From Oscillospiraceae bacterium (GTDB lineage Bacteria; Bacillota; Clostridia; Oscillospirales; Ruminococcaceae), in contig CABIZB010000002.1 of assembly GCA_902363145.1 (NCBI GenBank), forward strand, positions 310,001 to 374,000: 64,000 nucleotides of DNA, read 5' to 3'. This document shows positions 33,350-42,122 of this stretch, in pieces. Made by a program: the position numbers and the translations under genes. The first letter of the stretch is position 1; each line of letters opens with the position of its first letter. The notes beneath the pieces are model-generated. The model was not told the origin of the DNA. It ran no database searches and saw only the letters and a program-made list of their open reading frames with translations.

Positions 33350-35023
33350 ATGGCTGTTTATTATATCCTGATGGCGCTTATACTGGGACTGGCTTATCCC
33401 ATGTGCATAAGAAAGCCGTCAAAAAAGAAAAATATCATCTACATCGCCGTGGTTTTCGGATATATGTTCGTTATGTCCTCGCTGAGATACGGGCTGGGAA
33501 ACGACTACTTCAACTACCGCACATATCTCCATAACGTTATGGATAACGGACTTTCCGTAATTGATACTGTCCGCACCACAGGCATAGAACCCGGGTATGT
33601 GCTGCTGCTGAAGCTTACGGGTCTGCTGGGCGGAGACTACCTTATTCTCAACACCCTTACCGCCCTGCTCATACTGGTGCCAACCGCATATATCATCATA
33701 AAATACAGCAAAATGCCATGGATATCCGCATGGCTGTACCTGACCGTAACATTCTTCTATAACTCACTGAATTTTACCAGACAAAGCCTTTCCGTGGCGG
33801 TCATATTCCTGGGGTGGCGGTTCTTCCGTGACCGAAAGCATATCCCCGCTGTGCTGATAATACTTGCGGCGGCAATGTTCCATGTGTCGGCGCTGATATT
33901 GCTTCCCGTGTATTTCCTGTCGCTCATAAAGCCTTCCGCCAAAAGCCTCGGCATAATCGGCGGAGCGGGCGTGCTGGCGTTTATCTTTTCAAGGCAGATA
34001 CTTTCTTTTGTCACCACCTATATCCTGCCCCGATACGCAAAATACATGGACACCATCTACCTGAGAGTGGGTCTGTCATGGGTGTTCCTGCTTATCCCGG
34101 CACTGATGATGATACTCACCCTCGCCGCATATTTCACAGGCTGGAAGGACAAGGCTCCCGAAGCGCAGATGCTTGCAAATTTCAGCTTCTATAACTTCTT
34201 TATCTGGCTTTTTATCGTGAAGCATTTCATCATCGAGCGCTTTACAATGCCCATATACATCTTTATCCTGCTGGCGATCCCCGAAATTCTGGACTGCTGG
34301 AAGAGCTGCCGACTTGCACCCGATAAGAAAGTGAGCGGCATAAAGGACACGATCTACACGCTCAGCAAGGGCGGAAAGCGCATCGCTCCTGCAGCAGCGG
34401 CACTGGTGATAGTATCCACGCTTGCCTATAATCAGTTCTGCGTTGGCGAGGGTGTTCACGGCGTTTTCCCATACAGGTCGATCTTTGTGCCCGTAAGCGG
34501 ACTTACCGACAAAATGCTGGAGACCGATTACCGTGCGCTTTACAACAACGCCGACTTTATGCAGTTTCTGGGGCTTGCTAACAAAGGCAATTACACAATA
34601 GTCGCCAGCGTCAACGGCGATACAGGCGATATGCTGGAATTTCAGTACAGGCATCTGCTGAAAAAGCTGGGCTTTGAAACTGATTTCCGCACCCTTGACA
34701 GAAAGAGCTACATCGGCGTGGTCAGCGGAGGAAAAGCAGTTTTCGAGAAAACAGGCGATGAACAGCTTACCGAAAATCTCAGCCTTTACGGAGGAAAAAT
34801 ATCCGTCACCATAACCAGCGGCGGAGCTGTCACAGGTCAGCCTGTGGCAAGGATAATCGCAGACGGAAAAGAATATGCCCCCAACGGCAGCGGCATAAAC
34901 TTTGCGGTGTTTGACAACAAGCTTCAGAAGATAGTGGCGGCGCAGTCCTATGATACATCGGTATATACCTACACTTACAAGGGCACTGACGCTTTTTATG
35001 GGGAGATACTGATCGAGGAGTAA
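33350..35023 (+). CDS. EpsG-family polytopic membrane protein with C-terminal soluble domain
   Basis: 557 residues from ATG 33350, ten bases after AAAGGA; the TTG at 33332 is part of that site. About ten transmembrane segments fill residues 1-365 (YYILMALILGLAYPM, IIYIAVVFGYMFVMSS, and others). The family phrase SLRYGLGNDYFNYR is at about 45-58 and NFTRQSLSVA near 140. EpsG-like proteins are thought to polymerise exopolysaccharide. The last 190 residues form an extracytoplasmic beta-rich domain not usual in EpsG. No other polysaccharide genes are adjacent except the deacetylase lipoprotein, so it may be an orphan polymerase. Confidence 0.8.
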   Translation: MAVYYILMALILGLAYPMCIRKPSKKKNIIYIAVVFGYMFVMSSLRYGLGNDYFNYRTYLHNVMDNGLSVIDTVRTTGIEPGYVLLLKLTGLLGGDYLILNTLTALLILVPTAYIIIKYSKMPWISAWLYLTVTFFYNSLNFTRQSLSVAVIFLGWRFFRDRKHIPAVLIILAAAMFHVSALILLPVYFLSLIKPSAKSLGIIGGAGVLAFIFSRQILSFVTTYILPRYAKYMDTIYLRVGLSWVFLLIPALMMILTLAAYFTGWKDKAPEAQMLANFSFYNFFIWLFIVKHFIIERFTMPIYIFILLAIPEILDCWKSCRLAPDKKVSGIKDTIYTLSKGGKRIAPAAAALVIVSTLAYNQFCVGEGVHGVFPYRSIFVPVSGLTDKMLETDYRALYNNADFMQFLGLANKGNYTIVASVNGDTGDMLEFQYRHLLKKLGFETDFRTLDRKSYIGVVSGGKAVFEKTGDEQLTENLSLYGGKISVTITSGGAVTGQPVARIIADGKEYAPNGSGINFAVFDNKLQKIVAAQSYDTSVYTYTYKGTDAFYGEILIEE

Positions 35024-35238
35024 GGAAAATATGTGCCATAGTGGCACAGGAGAATGTCGGCTTGCAAAGGGATTTTGCAGATAAACATTTTTTACCACTG
35101 AGGCTACAGCGCCCAAATGGCTCTGTCCTCAGTGGACTTTCTAAACTCTTTACCTCGCTTTTTCTTTTTGCCCTTTGTGGTCGTTTTTAGTCTGATTTTG
35201 TCTTATGACTTTTCTATTTTTACCAACATCTTCTTATA
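35024..35238. other. intergenic region with degraded dispersed repeat
   Basis: No gene. It holds a hairpin CCACTGAGG / CCTCAGTGG (35095-35135) and, at about 35106-35160, a diverged copy of the 3' end of the dispersed element seen at 37.1 and 57.4 kb (shared words ATGGCTCTG, CTCAGTGGAC, CTAAAC.CTTTACC). Confidence 0.6.
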
Positions 35239-35334
35239 CTAAGCACCAATTAAAAACTATACAAAAAATTGAGCATAATCTTGCGTATATGGATTATGCG
35301 ATGATTTTTTGTCTATAGTTTTATTGGTGATTAG
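35239..35334. mobile_element. MITE, short form (96 bp), copy 2
   Basis: TA-flanked (35237-35238, 35335-35336). Ends CTAAGCACCAATTAAAAACT and the complement of CTATAGTTTTATTGGTGATTAG; nearly the whole element can fold into one hairpin. Its right end lies four bases before the -35 of the deacetylase gene. Confidence 0.88.
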
Positions 35335-35339
35335 TATTA

Positions 35340-35368
35340 TTGACTGCTTTAGGAAAATCCCCTATAAT
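35340..35368 (+). promoter_or_regulatory. promoter of the deacetylase lipoprotein gene
   Basis: TTGACT (35340-35345), a 17-bp spacer and TATAAT (35363-35368), directly beside a MITE whose AT-rich end occupies the UP-element position. Confidence 0.8.
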
Positions 35369-35391
35369 TATTATCGGAAGGAAGGATATGC

Positions 35392-36762
35392 TTGAATAAA
35401 AAAATAACAGCTGCTGTGCTTGCGGCAGCCATGCTCACCGCCTGCGGTGCAAAGGATGAAGCCGTTCCCGCAGCAAATTACATTGCGGTCTATGAGGAAG
35501 CTACTCAGCCTACCGAAACTTCCGAGGCCTCCGAAACCATTCCCGAGATCGAGATAACTCCTCTGACCCCCGAAAACGGCTTCACATATCTGCAAAACAC
35601 TCTTTTTATCGGCGACGGCGTTTGCAGCATCATATCCGAAAGCGGACTTCTTCCCGAAGAACAGGTGATATCCTTTGACGGTGCCTTTGCGGACGGGCTT
35701 CCCGATCTGTCGGAACAGCTCTCATCGCCAAAGCCTTACATATATCTTTGGTTCGGCGACAAGTCTGTTGCCGATGAAAAAACTCCCGAGGAATACGGCG
35801 CTGCCATTCTGGCGCTGGCGGAAAATATCCGCACTGTATGCCCCGAAAGCATGGTGCTTGCCATGAGCTATCCCCCTTTGCCTGAGGAATACGGCGGCAA
35901 GTCGGACGAGCTGAACGAAATGCTCCATATGTACATACGCTCCACTCCCGATGAATATGTTATATACCGCAATTTTTCCTATGCTGCCGAAAATGCGGAC
36001 GGATATCTTGCTCCCGAATACGGCACGGAAGAGATAAACGCTGCGGGAATTTCCGCCATGCTGAACGCTGTTGAGCATGACCGTTTTTACAGCGATATGA
36101 CCTCTGACAGCGACGAAAAATACGAGGATATAACCGCTTCACGCCCCGAATACACCGTCACTGACGGCAAGGTGGCATATCTCACCTTTGATGACGGCCC
36201 CTCAAAATATACTCCGCAGATACTTGATATCCTCCGTGAAAATGACATTAAGGCGACGTTTTTTATCACAGGCTGGTGCATTGACGGCAAAGAGCACATC
36301 TTAAAGCAGGTGGCAGATGAAGGCCACACCATCGCACTCCACAGCTATTCCCATGATTATGACAAGATATACGCCTCGAGACGTGCATGGCTGGACGATT
36401 TTGCCAAGGTTTACGGCAAGGTATATGCGGTAACGGGGCAGAAGCCGTGGGCATTCCGCTTCCCGGGCGGCAGCTATAATTCCTACAACCGTGACACCGC
36501 CGACGGCATAATTGCCGAGATGCAGAAGCGTGGCTTTGCCTATTACGACTGGAACGCAGCCACTGCCGATGCTTCAAGCTCCGCCACCTATGACAGCTGC
36601 ATGGATTATCTGCAAAACAGCATTGATTCCGACCATGAGGTTGTTCTTATGCACGACTCGCTGGAGCTGACCCCTCAGTATCTTCAGGACGTTATTGACT
36701 ACATCAAAGGCGAGGGATATTCTTTCGAGACCATTGATGCAGCCGATGAAGTACATTTTTGA
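35392..36762 (+). CDS. polysaccharide deacetylase lipoprotein with degenerate SGNH domain
   Basis: 456 residues. The start is TTG 35392, seven bases after GGAAGGA; the ATG at 35388 is out of frame and stops at once. Lipobox LTAC-G with Cys18. Residues about 65-225 look like an SGNH hydrolase domain (FIGDGVC, IYLWFGDKS, EINAAG), but Ser76 is Gly and the Asp and His of the last block are replaced. Residues 258-456 form a NodB deacetylase with TFDDGPS (Asp267, Asp268), HSYSHDY (His317, His321), RFPGG and LMHDS (His421), an intact metal and catalytic set. It likely deacetylates a wall or surface glycan outside the membrane, with the dead domain acting in binding. Confidence 0.88.
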   Translation: MNKKITAAVLAAAMLTACGAKDEAVPAANYIAVYEEATQPTETSEASETIPEIEITPLTPENGFTYLQNTLFIGDGVCSIISESGLLPEEQVISFDGAFADGLPDLSEQLSSPKPYIYLWFGDKSVADEKTPEEYGAAILALAENIRTVCPESMVLAMSYPPLPEEYGGKSDELNEMLHMYIRSTPDEYVIYRNFSYAAENADGYLAPEYGTEEINAAGISAMLNAVEHDRFYSDMTSDSDEKYEDITASRPEYTVTDGKVAYLTFDDGPSKYTPQILDILRENDIKATFFITGWCIDGKEHILKQVADEGHTIALHSYSHDYDKIYASRRAWLDDFAKVYGKVYAVTGQKPWAFRFPGGSYNSYNRDTADGIIAEMQKRGFAYYDWNAATADASSSATYDSCMDYLQNSIDSDHEVVLMHDSLELTPQYLQDVIDYIKGEGYSFETIDAADEVHF

Positions 36763-36775
36763 TTTTTATATTGGT

Positions 36776-36817
36776 ACAAGCCATTGTCTGAAAAATCGGC
36801 AATGGCTTGTGTTTTTT
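36776..36817 (+). terminator. terminator of the deacetylase gene
   Basis: Perfect 11-bp stem ACAAGCCATTG / CAATGGCTTGT followed by GTTTTTT. Confidence 0.9.
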
Positions 36818-36887
36818 ATTATGGGCTGAAAAAGGAGTAAAAAAGCGGTTTGTTTGTATTGAGTATATGCTTATCAAAATTAAAAAG

Positions 36888-37190
36888 TTAATTTGTCCGT
36901 GCCTGCGCCTTACGGCGGAAACCAAATTCGACGTTCCTGACGGAACATCTCTTGGTTTCAAGCCGCCTGCATGATATAGTTTTAAGATGATTTGAGAAGT
37001 TAAGTTTATATGCAAGGTTTTGAATTCACTGTGCAGGCGGCTTTAGGACTTTTAAATTTGTCGGCTGTTGTTTTAAGTGCTTTTGCCGTCGGCAAAAAGA
37101 TTTCGCTGCTTGCGAGCAGCGACCAGAAGGCTCTGCCCTCCTGTGGACTTCCTAAACCCTTTACCTTGTTCTTATTTGTGCTGACCCCTT
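36888..37190 (+). repeat. dispersed structured repeat, copy B
   Basis: About 300 bp without coding potential, matching 57131-57437. It contains a nested hairpin (GGCGG / CCGCC 36914-36967, GAAACCAA / TTGGTTTC, inner GTTCC-TGAC-GGAAC 36933-36946). A second pairing is possible between GCCGCCTGCA (36962) and TGCAGGCGGC (37032). The 3' part carries the GACCAGAAGGCTCTGCCCTC block. The inner stem pair differs from the other copy by a compensating change. Confidence 0.75.
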
Positions 37191-37216
37191 CTTTTGTCTT
37201 TCGCTCTCTTATATGT

Positions 37217-37251
37217 AAAAAGCCATTGTCCGTTTTTGGACAATGGCTTTT
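37217..37251 (-). terminator. terminator of the PfkB kinase gene
   Basis: Perfect 14-bp stem AAAAGCCATTGTCC / GGACAATGGCTTTT; works leftward for the kinase (stop at 37264). The core AAGCCATTG is shared with the terminator at 36776. Confidence 0.85.
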
Positions 37252-37263
37252 ATAATGCTTATA

Positions 37264-38238
37264 TCATTCATCTTTTAAAGGCTGAGCTTTGATAAGCGCC
37301 TCAATATCGCTCTTTTCCGGCATTGCGGGAATAGCCCCCTGCTTTGATGCGCAAAGCGCTCCGCAGGCGTTGGAGAACATCGCCATTTCCTTTATATCGT
37401 CGCTGTCAAGCTCTTCAATGCTCTTTCCCGTTTCAAGGAACTTATAAAGGAACGCTCCGAAAAATCCGTCTCCCGAGCCCAGTGTATCGACCGTCTTTGT
37501 CTTATAAGCGGGGAACCTGTTTATTCCCTTTGGCGTTGCGATTATGCAGCCCTTTGCTCCCTGTGTTACGCATATTATCTTAACGCCCATCTGCAAAAGC
37601 TTTGCCACTCCCGGGATAAGCGCTCCGCTGTCGCTGAGCAGCTGAAGCTCCAGCTCCGACACCTTTACTATATCCGCATACTGTGCTGCGCTGCGCATAG
37701 TGCGTATGGCAGATTCCTTATTTTCCCAGAGGTGCGGTCTCCAGTTGGGGTCATAGGTAACTATTTTTTCCTGCATCTTTGCATATTCCACTGCGTTGAC
37801 CGTAGCCGTTCTTGAAGGCTCATCTGTAAGTGAAAGTGAGCCGAAATGGAATATCCTGCAGCTGTCGATAAGCTGCCTGTTCACCTCACCGTACCGCAGA
37901 TTAAGGTCTGCGCTGGTCTGGCTGCTGCGGTAGAAAACAAAGTCACGGTCGCCGTCGGCGCTGTTGCGCACAAATGCAAGTGTAGTGGAATAGTTCGGGT
38001 CAAGGATAAGTCCGCTTGTATCCACCTTGTGCCTTGTAAGCACTTCTTTAAGGTAAAAGCCGAACATATCACGGCCTATTTTTCCTATAAATCCCGTCTT
38101 TGCGCCCAGCTTTGCAGCCATGCACATAACGTTTGCAGGCGCACCGCCTGCGTTCTGCTTGTAAAAAGTGTCCCCGTTCTCGCCGCTGACATAAGTAAAA
38201 TCCACCAGCAGCTCTCCTATACTAACGATATCAGGCAT
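37264..38238 (-). CDS. PfkB-family carbohydrate kinase (fructokinase-like)
   Basis: 324 residues. Ribokinase/PfkB family: GELLVDF near the start, NAGGAPANVMCMAAKLG (sugar-binding region), DPNWRPHLW and the ATP/catalytic motif TVDTLGSGDGFFGAFLY with its base Asp. The usual DTxGAGD is GSGD here. The pattern NWR..LW and GxPANV is typical of bacterial fructokinases, so fructose to fructose 6-phosphate is likely but not certain. ATG 38238 has GGGAGG upstream. Monocistronic. Confidence 0.9.
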   Translation of the reverse strand: MPDIVSIGELLVDFTYVSGENGDTFYKQNAGGAPANVMCMAAKLGAKTGFIGKIGRDMFGFYLKEVLTRHKVDTSGLILDPNYSTTLAFVRNSADGDRDFVFYRSSQTSADLNLRYGEVNRQLIDSCRIFHFGSLSLTDEPSRTATVNAVEYAKMQEKIVTYDPNWRPHLWENKESAIRTMRSAAQYADIVKVSELELQLLSDSGALIPGVAKLLQMGVKIICVTQGAKGCIIATPKGINRFPAYKTKTVDTLGSGDGFFGAFLYKFLETGKSIEELDSDDIKEMAMFSNACGALCASKQGAIPAMPEKSDIEALIKAQPLKDE

Positions 38239-38413
38239 AATTACCTCCCATTATCCGAGAATATATTCATCATTCTTTTTTACTAATTATATCACCTGTC
38301 ACTGCCGTATTTTAACAAAATTTGTTGCCTGATTACTAATTATCTGTTAAGATGAATAAGACAAAATTTCCAAGGAAAAATATAGGTATATTATCTCTTT
38401 GGAGGACGGCAGA

Positions 38414-39937
38414 ATGAAGATACCCAATACCTATGAATTTGAAAATGTTCCCATAGAAAAAAGCCTTGACGCTAACCTTGAAAATATTAAAAGGATACTC
38501 GGCAATACCGCCGACCTGCTCATAAGCCCCATAACCGTTTCGGGCGTGCGTGCGGCGGTCATATGCTTTGAGGGAATGGTCTCGGGCTTCAACACGGCTC
38601 AGGTGGTGGTAAAGCCCCTGATGAGGGTAGATATCCCCGACTGCACCTCCGAAAAGCTTTACAGCCATGTAAAAGAGAATATGATACTCTCCGTTGACAC
38701 CACGGAAACTGACAAATACGGCGATGTTATCCGCACCGTGATGAGCGGCTTTGTTATCCTGCTCATAGACAATATCCCCTCGGCAATGTGCTTCGGCATA
38801 CAGGGCTATTCGGTCAGAGGGATAGACGAGCCCTCCTCCGAGGGAAATATCATGGGCTCCCACGAGGGCTTTGTGGAAACGGTAAGAACAAATATGTCAC
38901 TGGTGCGCAGGCGCATAAAATCCCCCGTCCTGCAGTTCAAGCTTTTCCCCATCTCCCCCCGCAGCAAAACGGACGTTGTTGTGTGCTATATGGCAGACCG
39001 AGTGCCCAAAGCCCTTGTGGACAGCATTTGTCACAAGCTCAAAGATCTTGACCTTGAAACAATACTTGGCAGCGGATATGTCACTCCCTTTCTTGACAGC
39101 GGTGCGCCCTCGGTCTTTTCGGGGCTAAGCACCACCGAGCGCCCCGACGTGATGTGCGCCAAAATACTGGAGGGACGTGTGGGAGTGATGATAGAAGGCA
39201 CGCCCTTTGCAATAGTTATCCCTGCCATGTTCACCGAAAATTTTCAGACACTTGATGACTATAACTTCCGCCCCTATTACGCCACATTCCTGCGATATAT
39301 CAGGTATATCGCATTCTTTCTTGCTGTGTTCTTTCCCGGCATATACGTGGCAGCGGCGCTTTTTCACCCGGAGATGTTCAACAGCCGCCTGCTGATGAAC
39401 CTTGCCGCCGCCGAGGAAGCCGCTCCCCTGAACCTTATGTGGGAAGCACTTATAACCCTGATATTCTACGAGATAATACGTGAAGCGGGAGTCCGCCTGC
39501 CCAAAAGCGTGGGCGGAGCAGTCTCCATAGTCGGCGGACTTATCATAGGCGATGCGGCAGTCTCCGCAGGCATAATCTCCAACCCCATGCTGCTGGTGTG
39601 CGCCATTTCCGTGACCGCCTCATTCGTTATCCCCTCCCTTGACCAGCAGGTAACAGTGTTCAGGCTGGCGGCAGTGGTGCTGGGGGGCTTTGCGGGACTG
39701 TACGGCATCGCTCTCCTGACCGCATTTTTGCTGGCAAACATCTGTGCCGCCGAAAATTACGGCCTGCCCGTAATGGCACCCGTCTCCCCCTTTACACGAA
39801 AAGCAATGGGCGATGTGGCAGTGCGCCTTGGCTTCAGGCGAATGGGCAAGCGTGGCTTTACCGTTGAAAAGCTGAACGGTGCGGATATAAGGTCCGCCGC
39901 AGAACGTGAAGAAAGCGGTGATAAACACAATGGATAA
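38414..39937 (+). CDS. gerAA: spore germination protein GerAA/GerKA type
   Basis: 507 residues from ATG 38414, after TTGGAGG. An N-terminal soluble part of about 290 residues (SLDANLENIKRILGNTADLLI...) precedes four to five membrane helices (YIRYIAFFLAVFFPGIYVAA and following) with LPKSVGGAVSIVGGLIIGDAAV. This is the A subunit of an inner-membrane germinant receptor that assembles into an ion channel. The stop overlaps the B gene by eight bases. A TGAATA at 38353-38358 hints at a forespore sigma-G -35, but no convincing -10 follows. Confidence 0.93.
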   Translation: MKIPNTYEFENVPIEKSLDANLENIKRILGNTADLLISPITVSGVRAAVICFEGMVSGFNTAQVVVKPLMRVDIPDCTSEKLYSHVKENMILSVDTTETDKYGDVIRTVMSGFVILLIDNIPSAMCFGIQGYSVRGIDEPSSEGNIMGSHEGFVETVRTNMSLVRRRIKSPVLQFKLFPISPRSKTDVVVCYMADRVPKALVDSICHKLKDLDLETILGSGYVTPFLDSGAPSVFSGLSTTERPDVMCAKILEGRVGVMIEGTPFAIVIPAMFTENFQTLDDYNFRPYYATFLRYIRYIAFFLAVFFPGIYVAAALFHPEMFNSRLLMNLAAAEEAAPLNLMWEALITLIFYEIIREAGVRLPKSVGGAVSIVGGLIIGDAAVSAGIISNPMLLVCAISVTASFVIPSLDQQVTVFRLAAVVLGGFAGLYGIALLTAFLLANICAAENYGLPVMAPVSPFTRKAMGDVAVRLGFRRMGKRGFTVEKLNGADIRSAAEREESGDKHNG

Positions 39938-40964
39938 CAGATATATCGGAGCAGGTCAGGCAGCGGTGATAATGGCAGCCCTTGGCGTTTTCGGACTGAT
40001 AATATCCGATTTTACGGACACGGGAGCCATGCTCTCAAACGCCGTCTCGGCAGTCATTCTCATCGCCCTTGCCCTTATCCCGCCGGTGATACTCATAAAG
40101 GACGGCAGCGGAAGCGTACCGCAGATAGCTGTAATGCGTACAGGCTTTATCGGCAGGCTCATTTCCGTACTCTACAGCATATTTTTCATTTCCGCAGCGG
40201 CGGATTTTATCGCAAAATACTCCGTTTTCGTCTCCGAAAGATATTTTGAAGCAAGCGCCGCAGTGTGCGCAGTTTTTCTCGGCTTAATATGCGGGTACAT
40301 CTCTCACACAGGGGCGGAAACCGTCAGCCGAATGAGCACCGTCCTTATCTTCATGCTCATATTGACAGGCGCAGCATATGTAATAAGCGGCTTCGGTGAT
40401 ATCATCTCCTACGACTATGCAAAGATAGTTCCCGAAACCATATCCCTCTCAGGAGGACTTGAGGGCATATTCCCCGTCGCCGCAGCAGGAGCGGCAGCCC
40501 TGTGCATACTCAGCGGAGGGCTTGGCAAACGTACCCGGGCAGGCGTTTTCGGCGGAGCAGCGGCAATGCTCATCGCCCTTTCGCTGGTAATAATCGGCGT
40601 GTGGGCAGTGCTGGACGACTTTGTTTTTGCCTCCGACTATCCCATGGCGGACGCAGTTATCTACGCCTCACGCCAAATGAGCTTCCGCCCCGACGGAGCA
40701 TTTTTCATGCTCTGGACAATTATCGCCGCAGCGGTATCCTCCCTTATGTGCGCCTGCGCAGGCCATTCCCTTACCGCCGCCGTGCCAAAGTTCAGGTGGT
40801 GGGGCATACTGACGGCAGCCCTCGCCCTCATCGGCGCCGAAGCGGAGCTGTGGGGAATAAGCGTGAGAAGCATCTACCGCTCCCCCGTCTGCGCATTTAT
40901 CCTTGTGGGAGCGATCCCCTTGGCGCTTATATTCATACCGGAAAAAAGGAGGAAAGCAAGGTGA
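39930..40964 (+). CDS. gerAB: spore germination protein GerAB/GerKB type
   Basis: 344 residues from ATG 39930. Ten hydrophobic segments of the APC-like GerAB permease fold, starting IGAGQAAVIMAALGVFGL, with HTGAETVSRMSTVLIF and APVFxxY-like regions later. B subunits bind germinant in the membrane. A GTG at 39906 is an alternative start but overlaps gerAA more. The stop overlaps the next start (GTGA). Confidence 0.93.
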   Translation: MDNRYIGAGQAAVIMAALGVFGLIISDFTDTGAMLSNAVSAVILIALALIPPVILIKDGSGSVPQIAVMRTGFIGRLISVLYSIFFISAAADFIAKYSVFVSERYFEASAAVCAVFLGLICGYISHTGAETVSRMSTVLIFMLILTGAAYVISGFGDIISYDYAKIVPETISLSGGLEGIFPVAAAGAAALCILSGGLGKRTRAGVFGGAAAMLIALSLVIIGVWAVLDDFVFASDYPMADAVIYASRQMSFRPDGAFFMLWTIIAAAVSSLMCACAGHSLTAAVPKFRWWGILTAALALIGAEAELWGISVRSIYRSPVCAFILVGAIPLALIFIPEKRRKAR

Positions 40965-41899
40965 AAAAGCTATTTTGCGCAGCCGCAGCACTGTTCATGG
41001 CGCTGACCATGACCTCATGCAGCGCAGTTCAGGTAAACGAAAGAATGTTCGTTCAGCTCATGGGCATATCGGAAACAGACGGACTTTACGAGCTGACCGT
41101 TCAGGTATATAACAGCACCGACAGCGAGGATTCAGACCCACAATACAAAGCGCTGAGCGGCAGCGGCAGGAGCATAAGCGAGGCAGCGGACATGATAATG
41201 CGAAACAGCGGCAGGCAACTTTTTTTCGGTCACTGCACCGCCATATACGCAAATGAAAGCATAATTCGTGACAGCGGCAAACTGAAAGCACTGGCAGGCG
41301 AGCGCATATCCGCAGGCTGCCCCGTTTTCTTCACTCATACCCCAAAGGAAGCCGTTTCAGCCGTAAGCGCCGACGAACTGTCAGGCATCGTCAGCCATTA
41401 CCAAAGCGAGGGTCTGGCGGAAAGAGCCGACCTTAAAACCGTCACCGCCGCCGCCAAAAACAATACCATCGCCATAATACCCATGTGGGACGATAAAATA
41501 TGCGGCTCGGCAATAATCATGCCAAACAGCACATCGGAGCTGAATATATCCGAGACCGCCGCCCTTGACCTTATGCGCAGCGCAAAGGGCATACGCCTGA
41601 GCGTGCTGGGAGGCAGCATGACCCTCGGAGAAGCCGAAGGCTCCGTCTATTATCAAAGCAAGGAAAACGGCGGTGAATACGTCATAGATATGTCCCTCAA
41701 ATGCCGTATAGACGAAACCGGCAGCTCTGCCAATGCCGAAGAATACGCCCATGAAGCGGAGCGGATAATCTCTCTTTCCTCGGAAGAAATATGCAGGCGT
41801 GGGCTAAGCGAGGGCTTTCTTTCCGTTATCCTCCCCCAAAGCCACACCTCCGAGGAAAACATCACCTTTGCGGTAAATGTAACGACAGAGGTGTCATAG
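40961..41899 (+). CDS. gerAC: spore germination lipoprotein GerAC/GerKC type
   Basis: 312 residues from GTG 40961 (AAGGAGG upstream). Lipobox TSC with Cys20 after a signal peptide (LFCAAAALFMALTMTSC). The family features VQLMGISETDGLYELTVQVYN, GRSISEAADMIMRNSGRQLFFGH and a Ger(x)C C-terminal part follow, somewhat shorter than in Bacillus (about 370). It is the lipoprotein subunit of the receptor. Its presence with A and B in order indicates a complete germinant receptor operon. Confidence 0.92.
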   Translation: MKKLFCAAAALFMALTMTSCSAVQVNERMFVQLMGISETDGLYELTVQVYNSTDSEDSDPQYKALSGSGRSISEAADMIMRNSGRQLFFGHCTAIYANESIIRDSGKLKALAGERISAGCPVFFTHTPKEAVSAVSADELSGIVSHYQSEGLAERADLKTVTAAAKNNTIAIIPMWDDKICGSAIIMPNSTSELNISETAALDLMRSAKGIRLSVLGGSMTLGEAEGSVYYQSKENGGEYVIDMSLKCRIDETGSSANAEEYAHEAERIISLSSEEICRRGLSEGFLSVILPQSHTSEENITFAVNVTTEVS

Positions 41900-41957
41900 C
41901 ATTCCGCATGAGCTTTCATAAGCAAAGCACACCTCTGCAATTTTTTTCAAAAAAGGC

Positions 41958-41986
41958 TTTACAAACACTGCCCGATATGATATAAT
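41958..41986 (+). promoter_or_regulatory. promoter of tRNA-Pro
   Basis: TTTACA (41958-41963), a 17-bp spacer and TATAAT (41981-41986), 11 bases before the mature 5' end. Confidence 0.9.
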
Positions 41987-41997
41987 ATTCATATTGC

Positions 41998-42074
41998 CGA
42001 GGTGTGGCTCAGTTTGGTAGAGCGCTTCGTTCGGGACGAAGAGGCCGTGGGTTCGAGTCCCGTCACCTCGACCA
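41998..42074 (+). tRNA. tRNA-Pro (anticodon CGG)
   Basis: Full cloverleaf: acceptor CGAGGTG / CACCTCG, D-arm GCTCAGTTTGGTAGAGC, anticodon stem CTTCG / CGAAG around TTCGGGA (CGG, decoding CCG), T-arm GGGTTCGAGTCCC, discriminator A and encoded CCA at 42072-42074. No variable arm. Single gene with its own promoter and terminator. Confidence 0.97.
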
Positions 42075-42076
42075 AT

Positions 42077-42116
42077 AAAAGAGGCTGTTGCAGCAAACGC
42101 TGCGGCAGCCTCTTTT
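42077..42116 (+). terminator. terminator of tRNA-Pro
   Basis: Stem AAAAGAGGCTG / CAGCCTCTTTT with a second GCAGC / GCTGC pairing inside; T-rich tail follows. Confidence 0.9.
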
Positions 42117-42122
42117 ATATTT

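Noticed and set aside
38353..38390. Sigma-G promoter for the gerA operon
   Set aside because: TGAATA is a fair -35 but no CATAnTA-type -10 lies at 17-18 bp; evidence too weak to list.
40502..40960. Longer start for gerAC
   Set aside because: The open frame extends back into gerAB by chance; GTG 40961 has the ribosome site and begins the lipoprotein signal peptide.
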